Positions 1 through 11,359 of a stretch of 64,000 bases of DNA are shown piece by piece (position 1 is the stretch's first letter; each line of letters starts with the position of its first letter). Source of the stretch: Gentiana macrophylla (Eukaryota > Streptophyta > Magnoliopsida > Gentianales > Gentianaceae); the NCBI GenBank assembly GCA_026214975.1, contig CM047810.1, forward strand, positions 97,108,316 to 97,172,315. Reading direction: 5' to 3'. The position numbers were made by a program, and so were the translations under genes. The notes beneath the pieces are model-generated. The model made no database searches, was not told the origin of the DNA, and saw only the letters and a list, made by a program, of their open reading frames with translations.

Positions 1-2400
1 TCTGACTACTGGTGAGAATATCTCATCAAAGTCCACCCCTTCATTTTGACTGAACCCTCTAGCAACCAAACGTGCCTTATACTTGACTCCTTCTGCCTCA
101 GTCATTCCTTTCTTTTTCTTGAATATCCATTTGCATATAACAACTCTCCTATCACCGGATGTTTAACAAGATCCCAAGTCGATTCATCAAGAATGACTCC
201 ATTTCATCTCCCATGGCGAAGAAGCCATTGAGATGACTCGTAACATGTCATTTGCTTTTTGTAAGTAGAAGGTTCAAAACCATCCACCTCTTTTGCAACT
301 TGAAGTGCATATCCACCAAATCTTCAAACCCATACCTTCCGGGAGGTATCCCAACATTGGATTTTCTAGCTCTGTGACAAATTTATACTTTGTTGACCAA
401 TATCGCTTTGACGCTCACCGACCCTGCTCACCGGGATCGCTTGATTCGATTCTCGTTCAAGAAACGATCGATGAAAATCGACTTTGTTCACCGAGTGTTG
501 CATCTCACCGACTCCACCAAGCTCCACCTTACTCCACCTCAAGTTCCACCTTCTCGCCGCTTTTCGGTTTGATCGGTTTCGATTTTAGTTATCCTCCCAT
601 CGATGAATCGAGCATAGAATTTTCATCAAAATTGTATCTCTCTTTGAGAATAACTCTGTTTCTGGCGATGACCAAATTCTATAACCCTTAACTCCATCAC
701 CGCACCCCACAAACACTCCTTTCTTGGCTCTTGGTTCCGCTTCCCTTCAACGACATGATAGTAAATCAGGCTTCCAAATACCCTTAGAACTGAAATATCA
801 GCAGGCTTTCCTGACCACATTTCAAATGGTGTCTTGAAACTGATCCCTGTGTGAGGACTTCTGTTGATTAAGTAACAAGTCGTGCTTACTTACTTTCCGC
901 CTTCAAAATCTTCTTGACAAACCAAAGCATGAGAGAGCATGCATCTTGCTCTCTGCAGAAGAGTTTGATTCATTCTTTCAGATATACCATTTTGCTGAGG
1001 AGTATTCCTGACTGTATGATGTCTGGCAATACCCTCATTTCTGCACAACTCATCAAACTCATTCCAGTAGAATTCCATACCATTATCCATCTGAAAACCT
1101 CTTGATCTTCTTCCCAATCTGATTTTCAATTAGAGCCTTCCATTGAATGAAGCTCTTGAATGCCTCATTTTTGTGTTTCATCATCACCACCCAAGTCTTT
1201 CTTGAATAGTCATCTATGAATGACACAAAATATCTCATGACCACCCAATGACTCCACCTTTGATGGCCCCCAACAATCGAGAATGATTGTAATCAAATGA
1301 TGACTTTGTGTTTGTGTATCCTTTTGAGAACTTGCCCTATGAAGCTTCCCAAACACATAATGTTCACAAAAGTCCGATTCCTCGACCTTACATCCCCAAG
1401 AAGATCTTTCTCGAGAAAAATCAGCATCCCATTTCACCCATGTGACCCGGTCTCACGTGCCATAGTTTTGTCAATCAGGATCGATGAACTTCAAATAGAT
1501 GCTACAAAGCAGCAGACCTGCACACAACCGATCCTTGCAAAATATATAAGGTTCCTTTTTTGACTCCCACGAGAATCGAAATCGAGTTTTTGTAGACACT
1601 CGCTTTCCACCTTCACCCTTAAAATCAATCCCATGTCGTCTAAAAGATCGAGAGATACCAAGTTCTTGGTCATCTGTGGAACATGTCTAACTTCACTCAA
1701 CATATAGAATTTACCATCCTCTCGTCCTCAATCGAATCGAGCCAATCCCAACTATCTTGCAGACCTTGTTGTTTGCCATAGCTATATGACCACCATCTAT
1801 CTGTTGATAACTTGAGAACCACTCTGTGTGGACAAATATGATAAAATGCTCCAGTCCGTAATCCACACATCAAAGATAATGTGTTTGATTCTTCACCTAC
1901 TAGAACCATGTCCTCATCATCTCGAATCAAACTCACCAACATAAGCAAATTGCTCCAGAATCGTTCTCCTCGCTATTTCTTTTTCTTTGGACAGTTGGAC
2001 TTCCAATGTCCCCGCTCCTTACAAAGAATTGTAAATATCTCGTGGATTTAGGACCTTTGGACCTGTCTTCTTGGATTTTTCTTCTTCCCAAATGCCGCCC
2101 ATGCCCTTTTTCACCACTACTGCGACTACTAGTCCAACAAATGATCTGTCGCCCCAATCGCTTTATGTCTCGGCTCCCGGCATGTAAAGTGACCTTACAT
2201 CTTCCAATGCAATCAGATCCTTCCCAACTATGAAGGATTGCACAAAGTTCTCATAAGAAGTCGGGTAGAGATACCAACAAAATCGTAGCATCTCTTCATC
2301 CTCAATCTTCACATCAATATTCCTGAGATCAAGTAATATTGTGTTCAACTGATCAAGATGATCTCTCACCGAGCCCCTCATGCATCCTTAGACTAAATGA
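1..2400 (-). pseudogene. Copia gag-pol remnant
   Basis: Minus-strand fragments in several frames follow the Copia polyprotein order. At 2163-2381 is gag, with a segment starting MRGSVRDHLDQLNTILLDLR typical of the Copia UBN2 gag domain. Around 1981-2040 is a decayed zinc knuckle (CKERGHWKSNC; the first Cys has been lost). At 1491-1703 is the post-protease segment containing VRHVPQMTKNLVSL. At 1210-1437 is the pre-integrase region. At 890-1129 is the integrase core, with QMDNGMEF and the downstream TPQQNGISERMNQTL block that carries the catalytic Glu region. At 1-60 is the RT start (FSQNEGVDFDEIFSPVVR). Each piece is in a different frame or interrupted, so no functional polyprotein can be made. 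Confidence 0.88.
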
Positions 2401-2817
2401 CCTTCTGCTTTAAGCAAAGAACTTGTTGGTCAATGACTTAGTCATATCAAATGTTTCAAGCTTTGACCATAATTTAGCAAATGTGTGTTCTCAAAGAACT
2501 TCGTGATAACATCATCGATAAGCACAACATGATGGTGGAATGTGCATTCTCCTCCGTGATTGACGTAATCCATTTGACCGCATCTCCTTTACCGGATAAA
2601 GGAGTCCACTATCCTTGTTGTTTTAACAAGGCCCGCGATCTTGATTTGCCACAGGTCAAAATCAAGCTCTCCTCAGAATTTATCAATCTTTACGTTAATC
2701 GCGACATCTTTCTTGCTAAAAAGAATGACCTTTTATCACAAAATCCTAGCACCGGTCACCGGTCTTGGTGAAGATCAACTTCGTTCAACCTGCAAATCTC
2801 TCTGAATCTTGAACCTC

Positions 2818-2829
2818 GCTCTGATACCA
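2818..2829 (-). other. Primer-binding site of Copia-1 (initiator tRNA-Met type)
   Basis: The minus strand reads TGGTATCAGAGC, complementary to the 3' end of plant initiator methionine tRNA, the usual minus-strand primer for Copia elements. It sits 3 nt inside the LTR edge. Confidence 0.9.
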
Positions 2830-2832
2830 GTT

Positions 2833-3566
2833 TGTTGAAACACATATGAGAAATTTGCACTTGAAAAAAGATAAAACAGATGCAATCTAACAGTAAAAAT
2901 GGCAGAAATTGATAAAACACAGAAACAAAGAGAACACGGTGATTTAACGTGGTTTCCGGCGTTGTGCCGACTACTCCACGGACAGAAAAGGAGATATTTT
3001 ATTATGCACAGAATTACAAGGTTTTCACAAGTGTGTGAATAACACTTTAAAAGACACACTTTGCATTGATTACAACTTTGGTATTTATAGACACAAATCC
3101 CAAAACCTAACCGCCAAAGATCTTTGTCGGAATTGACATAAATACCCCAGATGTGGACCCCAGCTCCATCTGTTATCCACCAGACGAAACTCAGCTCCAA
3201 ACTGACTTTCCCAGTAAACTCCCTTTTCTTGAAACTCACTTGTAATCAACAAACTCGGATGTAGAACTCAAAGAAAACTCGCTTCCCCAAAACTCGGTTT
3301 CCACTAAAACTCGGTTTCCACCAAAACCCGCCCCACCAAAACTCGCTTTTCTCGACTTTTCCCATAACTCGCTTTCACTTCACAAAACTCGGTTTCAGCT
3401 TTCAGATTAGTTCCACCCGTTTTAGAGATCAAGTCACAAAACTTAACAGTGCGGGTAACTACTCTATATGGTTTCGGAGCAGTAATGAGTTGCTTATTCA
3501 TTATTATACTTCTACTCTTCTCTCTTGTGAGTGTTGTTGCCTTTATTGGTTGATTAAGATTCAACA
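2833..3566 (-). repeat. 5' LTR of Copia-1
   Basis: The 734-bp segment begins TGTTGAAACA and ends GATTCAACA on the plus strand, giving TG...CA ends on both strands. It abuts the primer-binding site at 2818-2829. A TATA-like ctataaatacc (minus strand, about 3079-3091) is placed as expected for the LTR promoter. With no second LTR in the window, the outer edge at 3566 rests only on the terminal TGTTGAA/TTCAACA symmetry. Confidence 0.75.
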
Positions 3567-4580
3567 TGGCTCATATGTTGTTGGCATTAGTTTCCAAGTA
3601 AATAATGCGTGCGTGAACATCACTTAGTGGTCTGCATCTACAATAATTGTCCTTGGAAGCCCTCAAACAATGATGGGCCTGTTTTCTTTGATGACAGAGA
3701 TATGTATAACTATTCTGCTTCCCGTACAAAATTAAAGATATGCTTTAGATTCTAATCGAGTTGCTGAAATACACACGCACACTTACACCTTCACTAAATT
3801 TGTACTGAATCTACAAGTCTTTATAAAAGTGTGCACATTGTCTTTGCTATATAGTTTCTTCGGGGTGGGGGAGCAGAATTTCCGAAAGCTTTTGCTTATG
3901 ATGGGTTTTAATTTGGTTGAACATACCATATATGTCTCAACAAAACTGATTTTCCACTCATATGGGATTAATGTATGTTGCAAAGGTGTTGGAATCTTAG
4001 ACATAGTTCTGTATTCCTATGATCATGTGATGTTAAGTCTATGATTTTCTATTTTGATGGATGTAAAATGATGTAATGCCTAGTTATATGATTCACTAGT
4101 TTATTGATTCAGGAATATATCAAGAAAAATATATGCTGTTAATGAATCTGATGAATTCAGTTCAAACAAGTAAATCTAGACTTACGGTTTTCAAATTTGT
4201 TTCTCTTCTTGTTTATTTTACTATATTCATAAAATTCAATCTTAGAATAGTAAATCAATATTTTCATTCAATGTTATTCAGTTTCAAATGAAAATTATGC
4301 TAATATTGTAAATAAAAGTGTGGTGATTAGTAAATGACTGATCATTGTACAAGGAGTAAATAGAACTAGGCAATACTCGCGTGACATAATTAATGATTCT
4401 CTATTTTTATGGTTAATAAATTAAATAAGACCATTTGCAGTTATAATAGAATGAATGTATAAAAATGTATGCACTTTTCACATACATGGCTTTTTGGATG
4501 CTATCTTTTTTTTTTTTCCGATACGAAAGTTTTAACGCACACTAATTATCTGTGATTATGTTTCTCTTTCCCTCTTTCCA
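3567..4580. other. Intergenic, AT-rich, no gene recognised
   Basis: No ORF with recognisable protein similarity was found here on either strand. The last roughly 30 bases enter the 5' leader of the F-box pseudogene: the 'attagggctt' leader motif near 4600 is also present upstream of the paralogue at about 30570. Confidence 0.6.
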
Positions 4581-4932
4581 AAACGAGGTCTTTCAGAATT
4601 AGGGCTTGCCTCCCCTCCAAAAAAATAAGAAAAGAATTAGGGCTTACCAAAGGAAAAATGGGGATGAAAGGGTTGAAAATGCCGCAAATGAGAAGAGTCC
4701 ATTTTCCATGGTTTATCCAAAGGATTCTTCACTAATTAAGTTCTCTCATTTCTCGTTAATCTATCTCTATTTAGCATCCATTTTCGCTTTGCACAGAGCT
4801 CGGGTCACCGATTTTCTACTAGATTCTCACTTCCGGCCGCTTCCCGGACTCCTCCACCCCAACCCTGTTGGTACCGATAAGCACTAGTTTTGTTTATTCA
4901 AATCACCTAAATCAAGTCCGATTAACCTTCCG

Positions 4933-7308
4933 ATGAAGCGTAGAAAATCGAGAACAAATGTAAATGGTTCTTCCGGAAGACCAAAAAGCAGGGTCTTGAA
5001 TAGTCGATAGGATCGGCGTTTTACCGACTCCATTCTCGCTATCATTCTCGTCCTTTCTTCCCACAAAGAATCATGTCAGATCCACAACCGTTCTTTCAAA
5101 AAGATGGAAGTTGGTGTGGGCGATGACGATACAGGTTTCACCCCACGTGTCGCTCTATCGATTGGTCCTAAAACAACATTATGGATAAAACACCAAGGTA
5201 TTCATGTCGATGCCTGTGCTCGAGGCTAAGGCCATCTAGCAGACTCCAGGCTACGACGATCGACTATCGAGCAGTGTAGGACGATCATCCGCACCACTAG
5301 CAAAGTAGGACAATGAGTCCCCGGGTCGAACACGGAGGTCGAAAATATCGACATCGGCGCGAGTCCGCACCACCGCCCAAAGCCCATTAACAATGCAGTA
5401 GCTTGGGCAAGGTTAAGGCCCATTAAAGGGTAAAGAAGACAATAACATGTTTCGACCTATTATTAGGGTAGGGCATGTGTTGTCAATATAAATACCTCAT
5501 TCCAGAACTACGTAAGGCTTGATTCCTGGAACTAACAGATACGTAGGCAATCTAAGATATAGTCTTAGACTCACCACAAATACTAAAACCATCATCATAC
5601 TCTTTTTGGCATTAGATTCTTGGGTGTTCTTCATTAGATTCATATTAGGGCCCGGATTATTAAGGTGACATAATTTGTCATCGCTGACGACGGTCCATAA
5701 TCTTGATTTATGTTATGAGGATAGCATGGGAAAACAGGATGAAAGGGATGCTATGAGATTCGTCGGATTTGTTAATCGTGTTTTACTCCATGATGTTGGA
5801 TGGCTAAATCAGTTCTGTTTGGTCTGGACACCTAGGTGTATTTCATCCCATGCCAGCTCATGGATTAGCACTGCAATTTCCAAATGTCCATGAGCTTTTT
5901 CTACGTCTTGAGACTCACACTCTTGTTAAGCCTCCCTTTTTCTTTAGATAGAGAACGTACATCTCCGGAGCCATTTATAATGCCGATATGCGTTTTCAGC
6001 TGTAACACGCTACGATTTTTGGAGTTGAATGACGGCATTTCAGTTTCCGAATCAATTGTGGTTTGTCTCCCAAAACTTGAAACAATAATGCTTGAATCAG
6101 TTTATTTCCAATATGAGGAAGCTTATAAGAGGATGCCTTGTGCTAATTAACCTGCACATTATTATGCCTGATGACATGTTAATTGAGGTTTGCCAAGATG
6201 ATGATTTTACATATATAATATCTTCAACTTCTTTGAGATGTCTTGAGGTAGAGAGTAACTATCCATCCGATGTGCCTTTGTATATCATCTTGGAGTTAGA
6301 AGCTCCTCACTTCAATACCTCTGGCTATATGGTGTTATACCAACTTTTCTTGTGAAAAAAAATCTAAGCTCTTTGGTTGAAGCTAAACTTGATACTGATT
6401 TGGGTGAATTTTATTTCTCCAATGCCGACAAGTGCAATTTAATTGTTGAAGCAGTTCTTGTGTTTGATTGTGCAAAAGCTCTAATTTTATCAGTCCATGT
6501 TATTTGGGTAAGCTACTAAGTGCTTTAGGAGTATTAATGAGTTGTGAATGGAACTTGATAATTAGCTCATATGTTTTTTTTTAATCTTCTGCCGTTCGAC
6601 ATCACACAAATCTAAAGATTACATTGTATTGTGGAAATGTATGAGCACTAACATTTGATATTGTCAGGCTCTTAGTTGTGCCACAATCAGCTTGTCGTCT
6701 GAGTTTAAGAGATTGGTAAAATTGGAGGCAGAGGCTTATTGTTGTGCTTATAGGTCATTACGAGATTTCATTCAATGCTCAGACAATTTAGAAGTCCTTA
6801 CAGTGAAGCAGGTTAGATAACGGTGTGTGTGTGTGTGATGGAGTAACGTGCCTATTACAATTAAACATTGATAAGTTTACATGTGATGCGTGTTGTGTGA
6901 TGCCAAATTGATTGTTATGAAGAAATCGAATATGATCACATAAACTGGACAGCTCCTGTGCAAGTTCCAAGATGCTTGTCAAATAGCTTGAAGAAAGTTG
7001 TAATTGATGGTTATTTTGGTTTGGAGGATGAGCGTGAAATGATACGTTATATGTTAAAGTATGGAAGTGCTCTTGAAGTTATGGAGATATCTGGTCATAG
7101 AGAGAACGACGACACAAAGTTAGAGTTGGTTCAAGAGTTATGTGAATTCTCAAAAAAGTTATCAAGCAAGTTTCCAGCTTGTGAAGTCAAATTCGACAGG
7201 GAGACATCAAAGTGCAACATCAAGGTGCTGCAACCAAATTCGACTGTAAGCCTCTTGAACTATAGCGAGTCTCAAAGTTCGGATTTGAGGGTGGATGCGT
7301 TAGGTTAA
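4933..7308 (+). pseudogene. F-box/FBD protein pseudogene FB1, interrupted by a solo LTR
   Basis: This is a paralogue of the FB2 gene at 30855. The leader and ATG context match (attaacctt...atg). Exon 1 runs 4933-5123, resumes after a solo LTR at 5686 and ends near 6507 before gtaagc. Exon 2 is 6668-6811 (144 bp, the same size as in FB2). Exon 3 runs to the stop at 7308 and carries the FBD signature (VPRCLSNSLKKVVIDGY). Frameshifts occur in the F-box region (about 4990-5060), near 5880 and near 6130. The exon 3 acceptor has changed from ccag to ccaa, and exon 3 starts with stops upstream of about 6925. F-box/FBD proteins are predicted substrate adaptors of SCF ubiquitin ligases. This copy cannot encode one unless several differences are sequencing errors. 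Confidence 0.88.
5124..5685 (+). repeat. Solo LTR of the Tat-1/Tat-2 gypsy family inside FB1 exon 1
   Basis: A 562-bp sequence starting TGACGATACAGG and ending ATTTGTCATCGCT matches, over its length, the LTRs at 37121-37711 and 43368-43962, and in reverse those at 47277 and 56711. It includes the shared TATA segment (tataaatacctcattcc) and the shared end. The flanking 5-mers ggcga (5119-5123) and gacga (5686-5690) agree at 4 of 5 positions, as expected for an aged target duplication. Removing it reconnects the F-box coding sequence at ...gggcga/cggtcc. Solo LTRs form by recombination between the two LTRs of a full element. Confidence 0.9.
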
Positions 7309-8105
7309 TAATGAATGTAAAACTATATCAATATGATCAAAACTGTCAAATTGTTCTTTTACTATGGTTCCATATGTATTGTCTCAGAACAAAGTCTCTG
7401 TAATGAAGGATTGCTGCATCTGCAGATAAACATAAAGTTGGAGTTATTGCACGTGTATGATGTATCCTCCTTTAAAGATGAAATGTTGATTTGCTATTAA
7501 TTAGGAAAAGGATTTGGTTACAGTGTAAAGCTGGGTTTTAGCTAGGAAGAAACTGAATAACAGGGTTGTGTGTGTTGGGGTGGGGGTGGGGGTGGGGGTG
7601 GGGGGTTACATTCAAGTTTCTTGCTTTAGAACAAAGATATCCTTTTTGAGTGATGAGTTGTTTGATTCTGTTCTGCTATATATATATTCTTGTGTAAAAT
7701 ATTTTTTCTTTTTCAAGTATTCAGGAGTACTGTAGTGAGAACTTTGGATAGTTTTAACTGATTTAATTTATTTATTCAAAACAAAATTAGTGCTCTCTAA
7801 TGAAGTGACTAATCCGGGCAAAATTAAAGTAGTATGTAAGGATATTTCAGCTATGATCTTCTTAATTAGGACCTTAGTGGGAAATGATTTGTCCATTACA
7901 CGTATCCAATCACTCCAACTTTCACTACACACTTTCTCATCATTGATCAAATCGTAAGACGATTGATACGAGTCTCATCATGATCAATCTTGATAAAAAA
8001 AAAAGGGGTGAAGTGGGAGAAGTATAGCATTTTTTCAAAGCCTGGCCTGGGTCATCTACTCAACTAGTGCAAGCAGAAGATTGGGGGTTAATATATATAT
8101 ATATA
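7309..8105. other. 3' flank of FB1
   Basis: Non-coding. The stretch at about 7799-7838 (gaagtgactaatcc, then a match with a few differences) is homologous to the FB2 3' flank at 32660-32695. The duplication that made the F-box array therefore included downstream DNA. A G-run repeat at 7577-7605 is listed separately. Confidence 0.65.
7577..7605 (+). repeat. G-rich (GGGGGT)n microsatellite, potential G-quadruplex
   Basis: Five consecutive runs of four to six G are separated by single T residues. This meets the usual G3+N1-7 pattern for intramolecular quadruplex formation with one-base loops. It lies about 270 bp downstream of the FB1 stop. Function is unknown. Confidence 0.8.
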
Positions 8106-8109
8106 GATG

Positions 8110-9176
8110 ATAATGCAGTCCGTAATACTCCCAAGAGGCAAAGAAACAACCTATTTGATCCATATACGCTCTTTCTGTTTGAGAATATATCACTTTGTTC
8201 CAAGCTTCTACAAAATTATCCCATTCTTCTTTATTCTAGAAATGAGAAACTAGAAACAATGTTCTTTTGAATATGCCACACACACAACAAATTTTTAGAT
8301 GCAGGGAACACCTCACGTACAGCTTTCATCAATGCTAATTCTCTATCTGTTATAATGACAGATGGTTGACTTTCAGGACCAAGAATCCTACTAAAAACTG
8401 TTAAAGCCCACTTGTAATCTTCAAAGCCTTCTTTCAACAAAAACACAAAGCAAGAGTAAAAAGAGGTATTGAAACTGGTTATCCCAATTACTTCGAGTAA
8501 AGGCATGTTATACTTATTGGTCTTGTACATGCAGTCCATCACAAAAACAGTTGAATAGCTTCTGCCAACTTGATGGAAGCTGAATGTGCGAAAAAATAAA
8601 TGAGTCAAATGTCCTTCATCATCTTGCTTCACGTCAAAAGTAAAATCAGCCTTACTCAACTCTTCAAACAATGCCTGAATTCGAGAACGGCCATCCAAGC
8701 TTTCATGGCAATCTTTTTTTCTGATGTTGTAGATATCTTGAGCTATCACTTGAATTTCTCGGATTTTTTTGACGGGAAAGAAAGTATTTGACACAAATTG
8801 AATGCCTGATTTGCTCATCTCGTCAATGCTTTTTTTTTTCTTCATGAGACAAAGTACGGGCACCAGGATGTCCAACCAAATTACTTGAAGCATCATGATT
8901 ATGAGTATCATCCTTAACAATGAGCTTCCAAAGTCCATCAATTTGTCGTTTGCCTTGAATTTCAAAAGGACAATTTATAAGACAACTACTAGTAATCCTT
9001 TGTCGTTGTTCAAGAGGGACGTGGTGTCTATCTCGATATTTTCCACCTCGATCAAAACCAACCACTACATACTTGTCTTTTCTAGAATTTTTTATTACTA
9101 AAACATAACCTTTGTTTGCATAAAATGCTTTTGCTTTCCTCAATAGCCCGTCCCTGCTAGCAAATTGAGTCTCCAA
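8110..9176 (-). pseudogene. FAR1/MULE-type transposase fragment
   Basis: From 9176 on the minus strand an N-terminal FAR1 DNA-binding domain (WRKY-GCM1 zinc-finger type) is visible. It contains FEIQGKRQIDGLWKLIVKDD, with Cys at CLINCPF and His at THNHD. After a one-base slip in an A10 run (plus-strand T-run at 8829-8838) the frame continues at 8231-8820 into the MULE transposase core: a first Asp in FVMDCMYKTNKYNMPLLEV, a second Asp in VIITDRELALMKAV, and the CVWHIQKN block. Similarity continues past a stop to about 8110 (NKEEWDNFVEAWNKV). The region with the third acidic residue and the SWIM finger is absent, so the gene is truncated as well as frameshifted. No terminal inverted repeats were identified. 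A domesticated FAR1-related gene fragment is the alternative. Confidence 0.85.
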
Positions 9177-9857
9177 TACCTCTTAAATGTTCACACATAA
9201 ATGATTGTCTACATGCCATTTATTTTGACAGCCCATATTAAAAATCGTGAAAGAATTACTAAAATCCCAGAATAAAAAGCTATAAAAATTAAAAACAACC
9301 GGAAAACTAAGTATAAGTGAAAAGAAACAGCTAAAATTCAAGATAAAAATTAATATCAATTGAAAAATTAAAATAGAAGTGAAAGACAACTAAAATCCCA
9401 AATAATAGATCTAAAAAACAAAATCAACTGAAAAGTAAGAATGATAGTACATGAGATGTTCTCAGACGCATCTTGGTCCAACACCATTTTCTTTGAACAG
9501 AAAAATCCTATCCTTTAGAACTCTATTAGTATAATCCAACAAACTACAAATATTCCATGCTTGTGAGAATCCAAAACGAACAAACTGATAATGATATTTT
9601 TGGTTGATAATTTATTGTTTTGTTTATTTGGAGAGGGAGGAATTTTCAAGAAAATAGGGTTCTAAAAGTGAACAGAAAGGGGAGACTGTTAATGTGAAGA
9701 ATGCAGTGTTGGCGGGAGTGTTGGCGGGAAAAGAGAGCATAAGGTCCCCTTCTTCTAATTAACCGGTTCCTTTTTATTATTCTATGTGTAAATTCTTTTG
9801 TAAGGGTATATTTGGATTAACACAAAAAAGTTGAAAAGTTTCTGTGGCAGCAATTTT
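9177..9857. other. Region between the MULE fragment and Copia-A
   Basis: AT-rich, with no recognisable gene. It may contain the transposase promoter or the outer part of the MULE. Its last five bases (atttt, 9853-9857) are the target duplication of Copia-A. Confidence 0.5.
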
Positions 9858-10947
9858 TGTTGGAAAATTGATGGTTAAAATGGAATATTTTAAATGGTTA
9901 AAATGGAATATTTTAAATGATATGTCATATTTGGCTATTGGGATTAAGTGTGTGAATGGAAAGTGTTATGGAAAGGAAAAATGGGAAGAAGCTATTTCTC
10001 CCACATTGGTTGGAAGAAGGGAAAAGAGTCAATATTTATATGATGTTGTTTTAGTGTAGTTGGAATAAGAAACCAACATTATACACGATCTCGCTACAGA
10101 TGGGGGGTGCAAATCCAATCCGATTTCACCTTGGTTTACCTTGGGCTTGTGCATGCCCGCGTGTCCTGCGTATTACACGATAAGTGGTCGGTTTTGCAAC
10201 AAATAAAATGTTAATTTTAGCTTTTCCAGTTCTAACATAATGCTGATACTAATGATAAAATGTTAATTTTAGCTTTTCCAGTTCTAACATAATGCTGATA
10301 CTAATGACAATCAATTCGAGCTGAGGTTGTTCATTCCATATTCCATCAGTTTTCAGTTCCTCTACTAGAGCCTATTTGCGTGTCCTGCGTACACGAATGC
10401 AGCTCGATTCGAAGGGCGCACGATAAGGGTCGGTTTTGCAACAAATAAAATGTTAATTTTAGCTTTTCCAGTTCTAACATAATGTTGATACTAATGACAA
10501 TCAATTTCTAGCTGAGGCTGTTCATTCCATATTCCATCAGTTTTCAGTTCCTCTACTAGAGCCTATTTATACTGCTGTATGTTGCTTCATCAAACAAAGA
10601 GATATAGGACAGAAACATAATCGAAATACAGCAGAAAAATCTTTTTCTTCTACCCTTTCTTATGAAAATAGAGAGTTCAAGCAACAAAGTTCTTAAGCAG
10701 CTGAAAGCGTGGTGCATCTTGTCGCTGCTAACCGTTCTATCCTGGGAAACTAACGTTCCGTTGAAACTCCAAGCACTCGACGGTGAGGGGACGAATTAGT
10801 CTTAAGGAAACTGTGTTCAACACAGGGCTCGGTTCATTTCATCTTGTTAATTCGTTTTCATTTTGCTGTTGTAATTTCGATTTGTTGTAATTTTGCTTAT
10901 TCATTTTCTAGTCAAGGTAATCAGATAGCGCCCCATATTGTGCAACA
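9858..10947 (+). repeat. 5' LTR of Copia-A, enlarged by internal duplication
   Basis: This LTR is 1090 bp against 912 bp for the 3' LTR. The difference comes from direct repeats. A block containing 'gttaattttagcttttccag' occurs three times (near 10210, 10262 and 10449), and the 'cgtgtcctgcgta' and 'ttccatcagttttcagttcc' blocks occur twice. The 3' LTR has single copies of most of these. No tRNA-Met-type primer site follows the LTR edge. Confidence 0.9.
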
Positions 10948-11359
10948 ATCTTAAGACTAAGTCGTGTTTTTGTATCGGTGAGCCGAGGACAGAATAATTC
11001 TGGTTCATTGACAGAATTGAAAGCGAACAAAAGAACCGCGTTGTTTACGAATCGAAGGCTCGTTTTTTCGCTTCAAAACGTAATTATAAACGGAGCGAAT
11101 TTTTCGTGGAGTGATCGTCTAAGATACTCAGAAATATTTTGAGTAATCATACAGGATTCTCAAACGATTTGTTCAAGAATCAGGATAGAAACAAGTTCGA
11201 GATTGTTTTATATAATAGAAACAATTTCGAGATCATTTTATATATTATTGAAAGAAATTTAACAGAAACAATTTCGAGATTGTTTTAATTAGTATAGTTC
11301 GGTTCACGAACGTTCTATACAGTATTGAAAGGAATTTAATCCTTGTGTGTTAAATTTCG

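Larger units (their letters stand above)
1..3566 (-). mobile_element. Ty1/Copia LTR retrotransposon, 5' part, degenerate (Copia-1)
   Basis: A Copia element is read on the minus strand from its 5' LTR (2833-3566) through a primer-binding site, gag, zinc knuckle, integrase and the start of reverse transcriptase, which runs off the left edge of the window. The domain order gag, protease, integrase, RT is diagnostic of Copia rather than gypsy. The coding region is broken by many stops and frameshifts. The 3' LTR and one target duplication lie outside the window, so the element's length and family remain open. Confidence 0.9.

Noticed and set aside
2775..3239. 154-codon ORF on the minus strand
   Set aside because: It lies inside the Copia-1 LTR across its edge and primer site and has no recognisable protein pattern; it is a chance frame in non-coding LTR.
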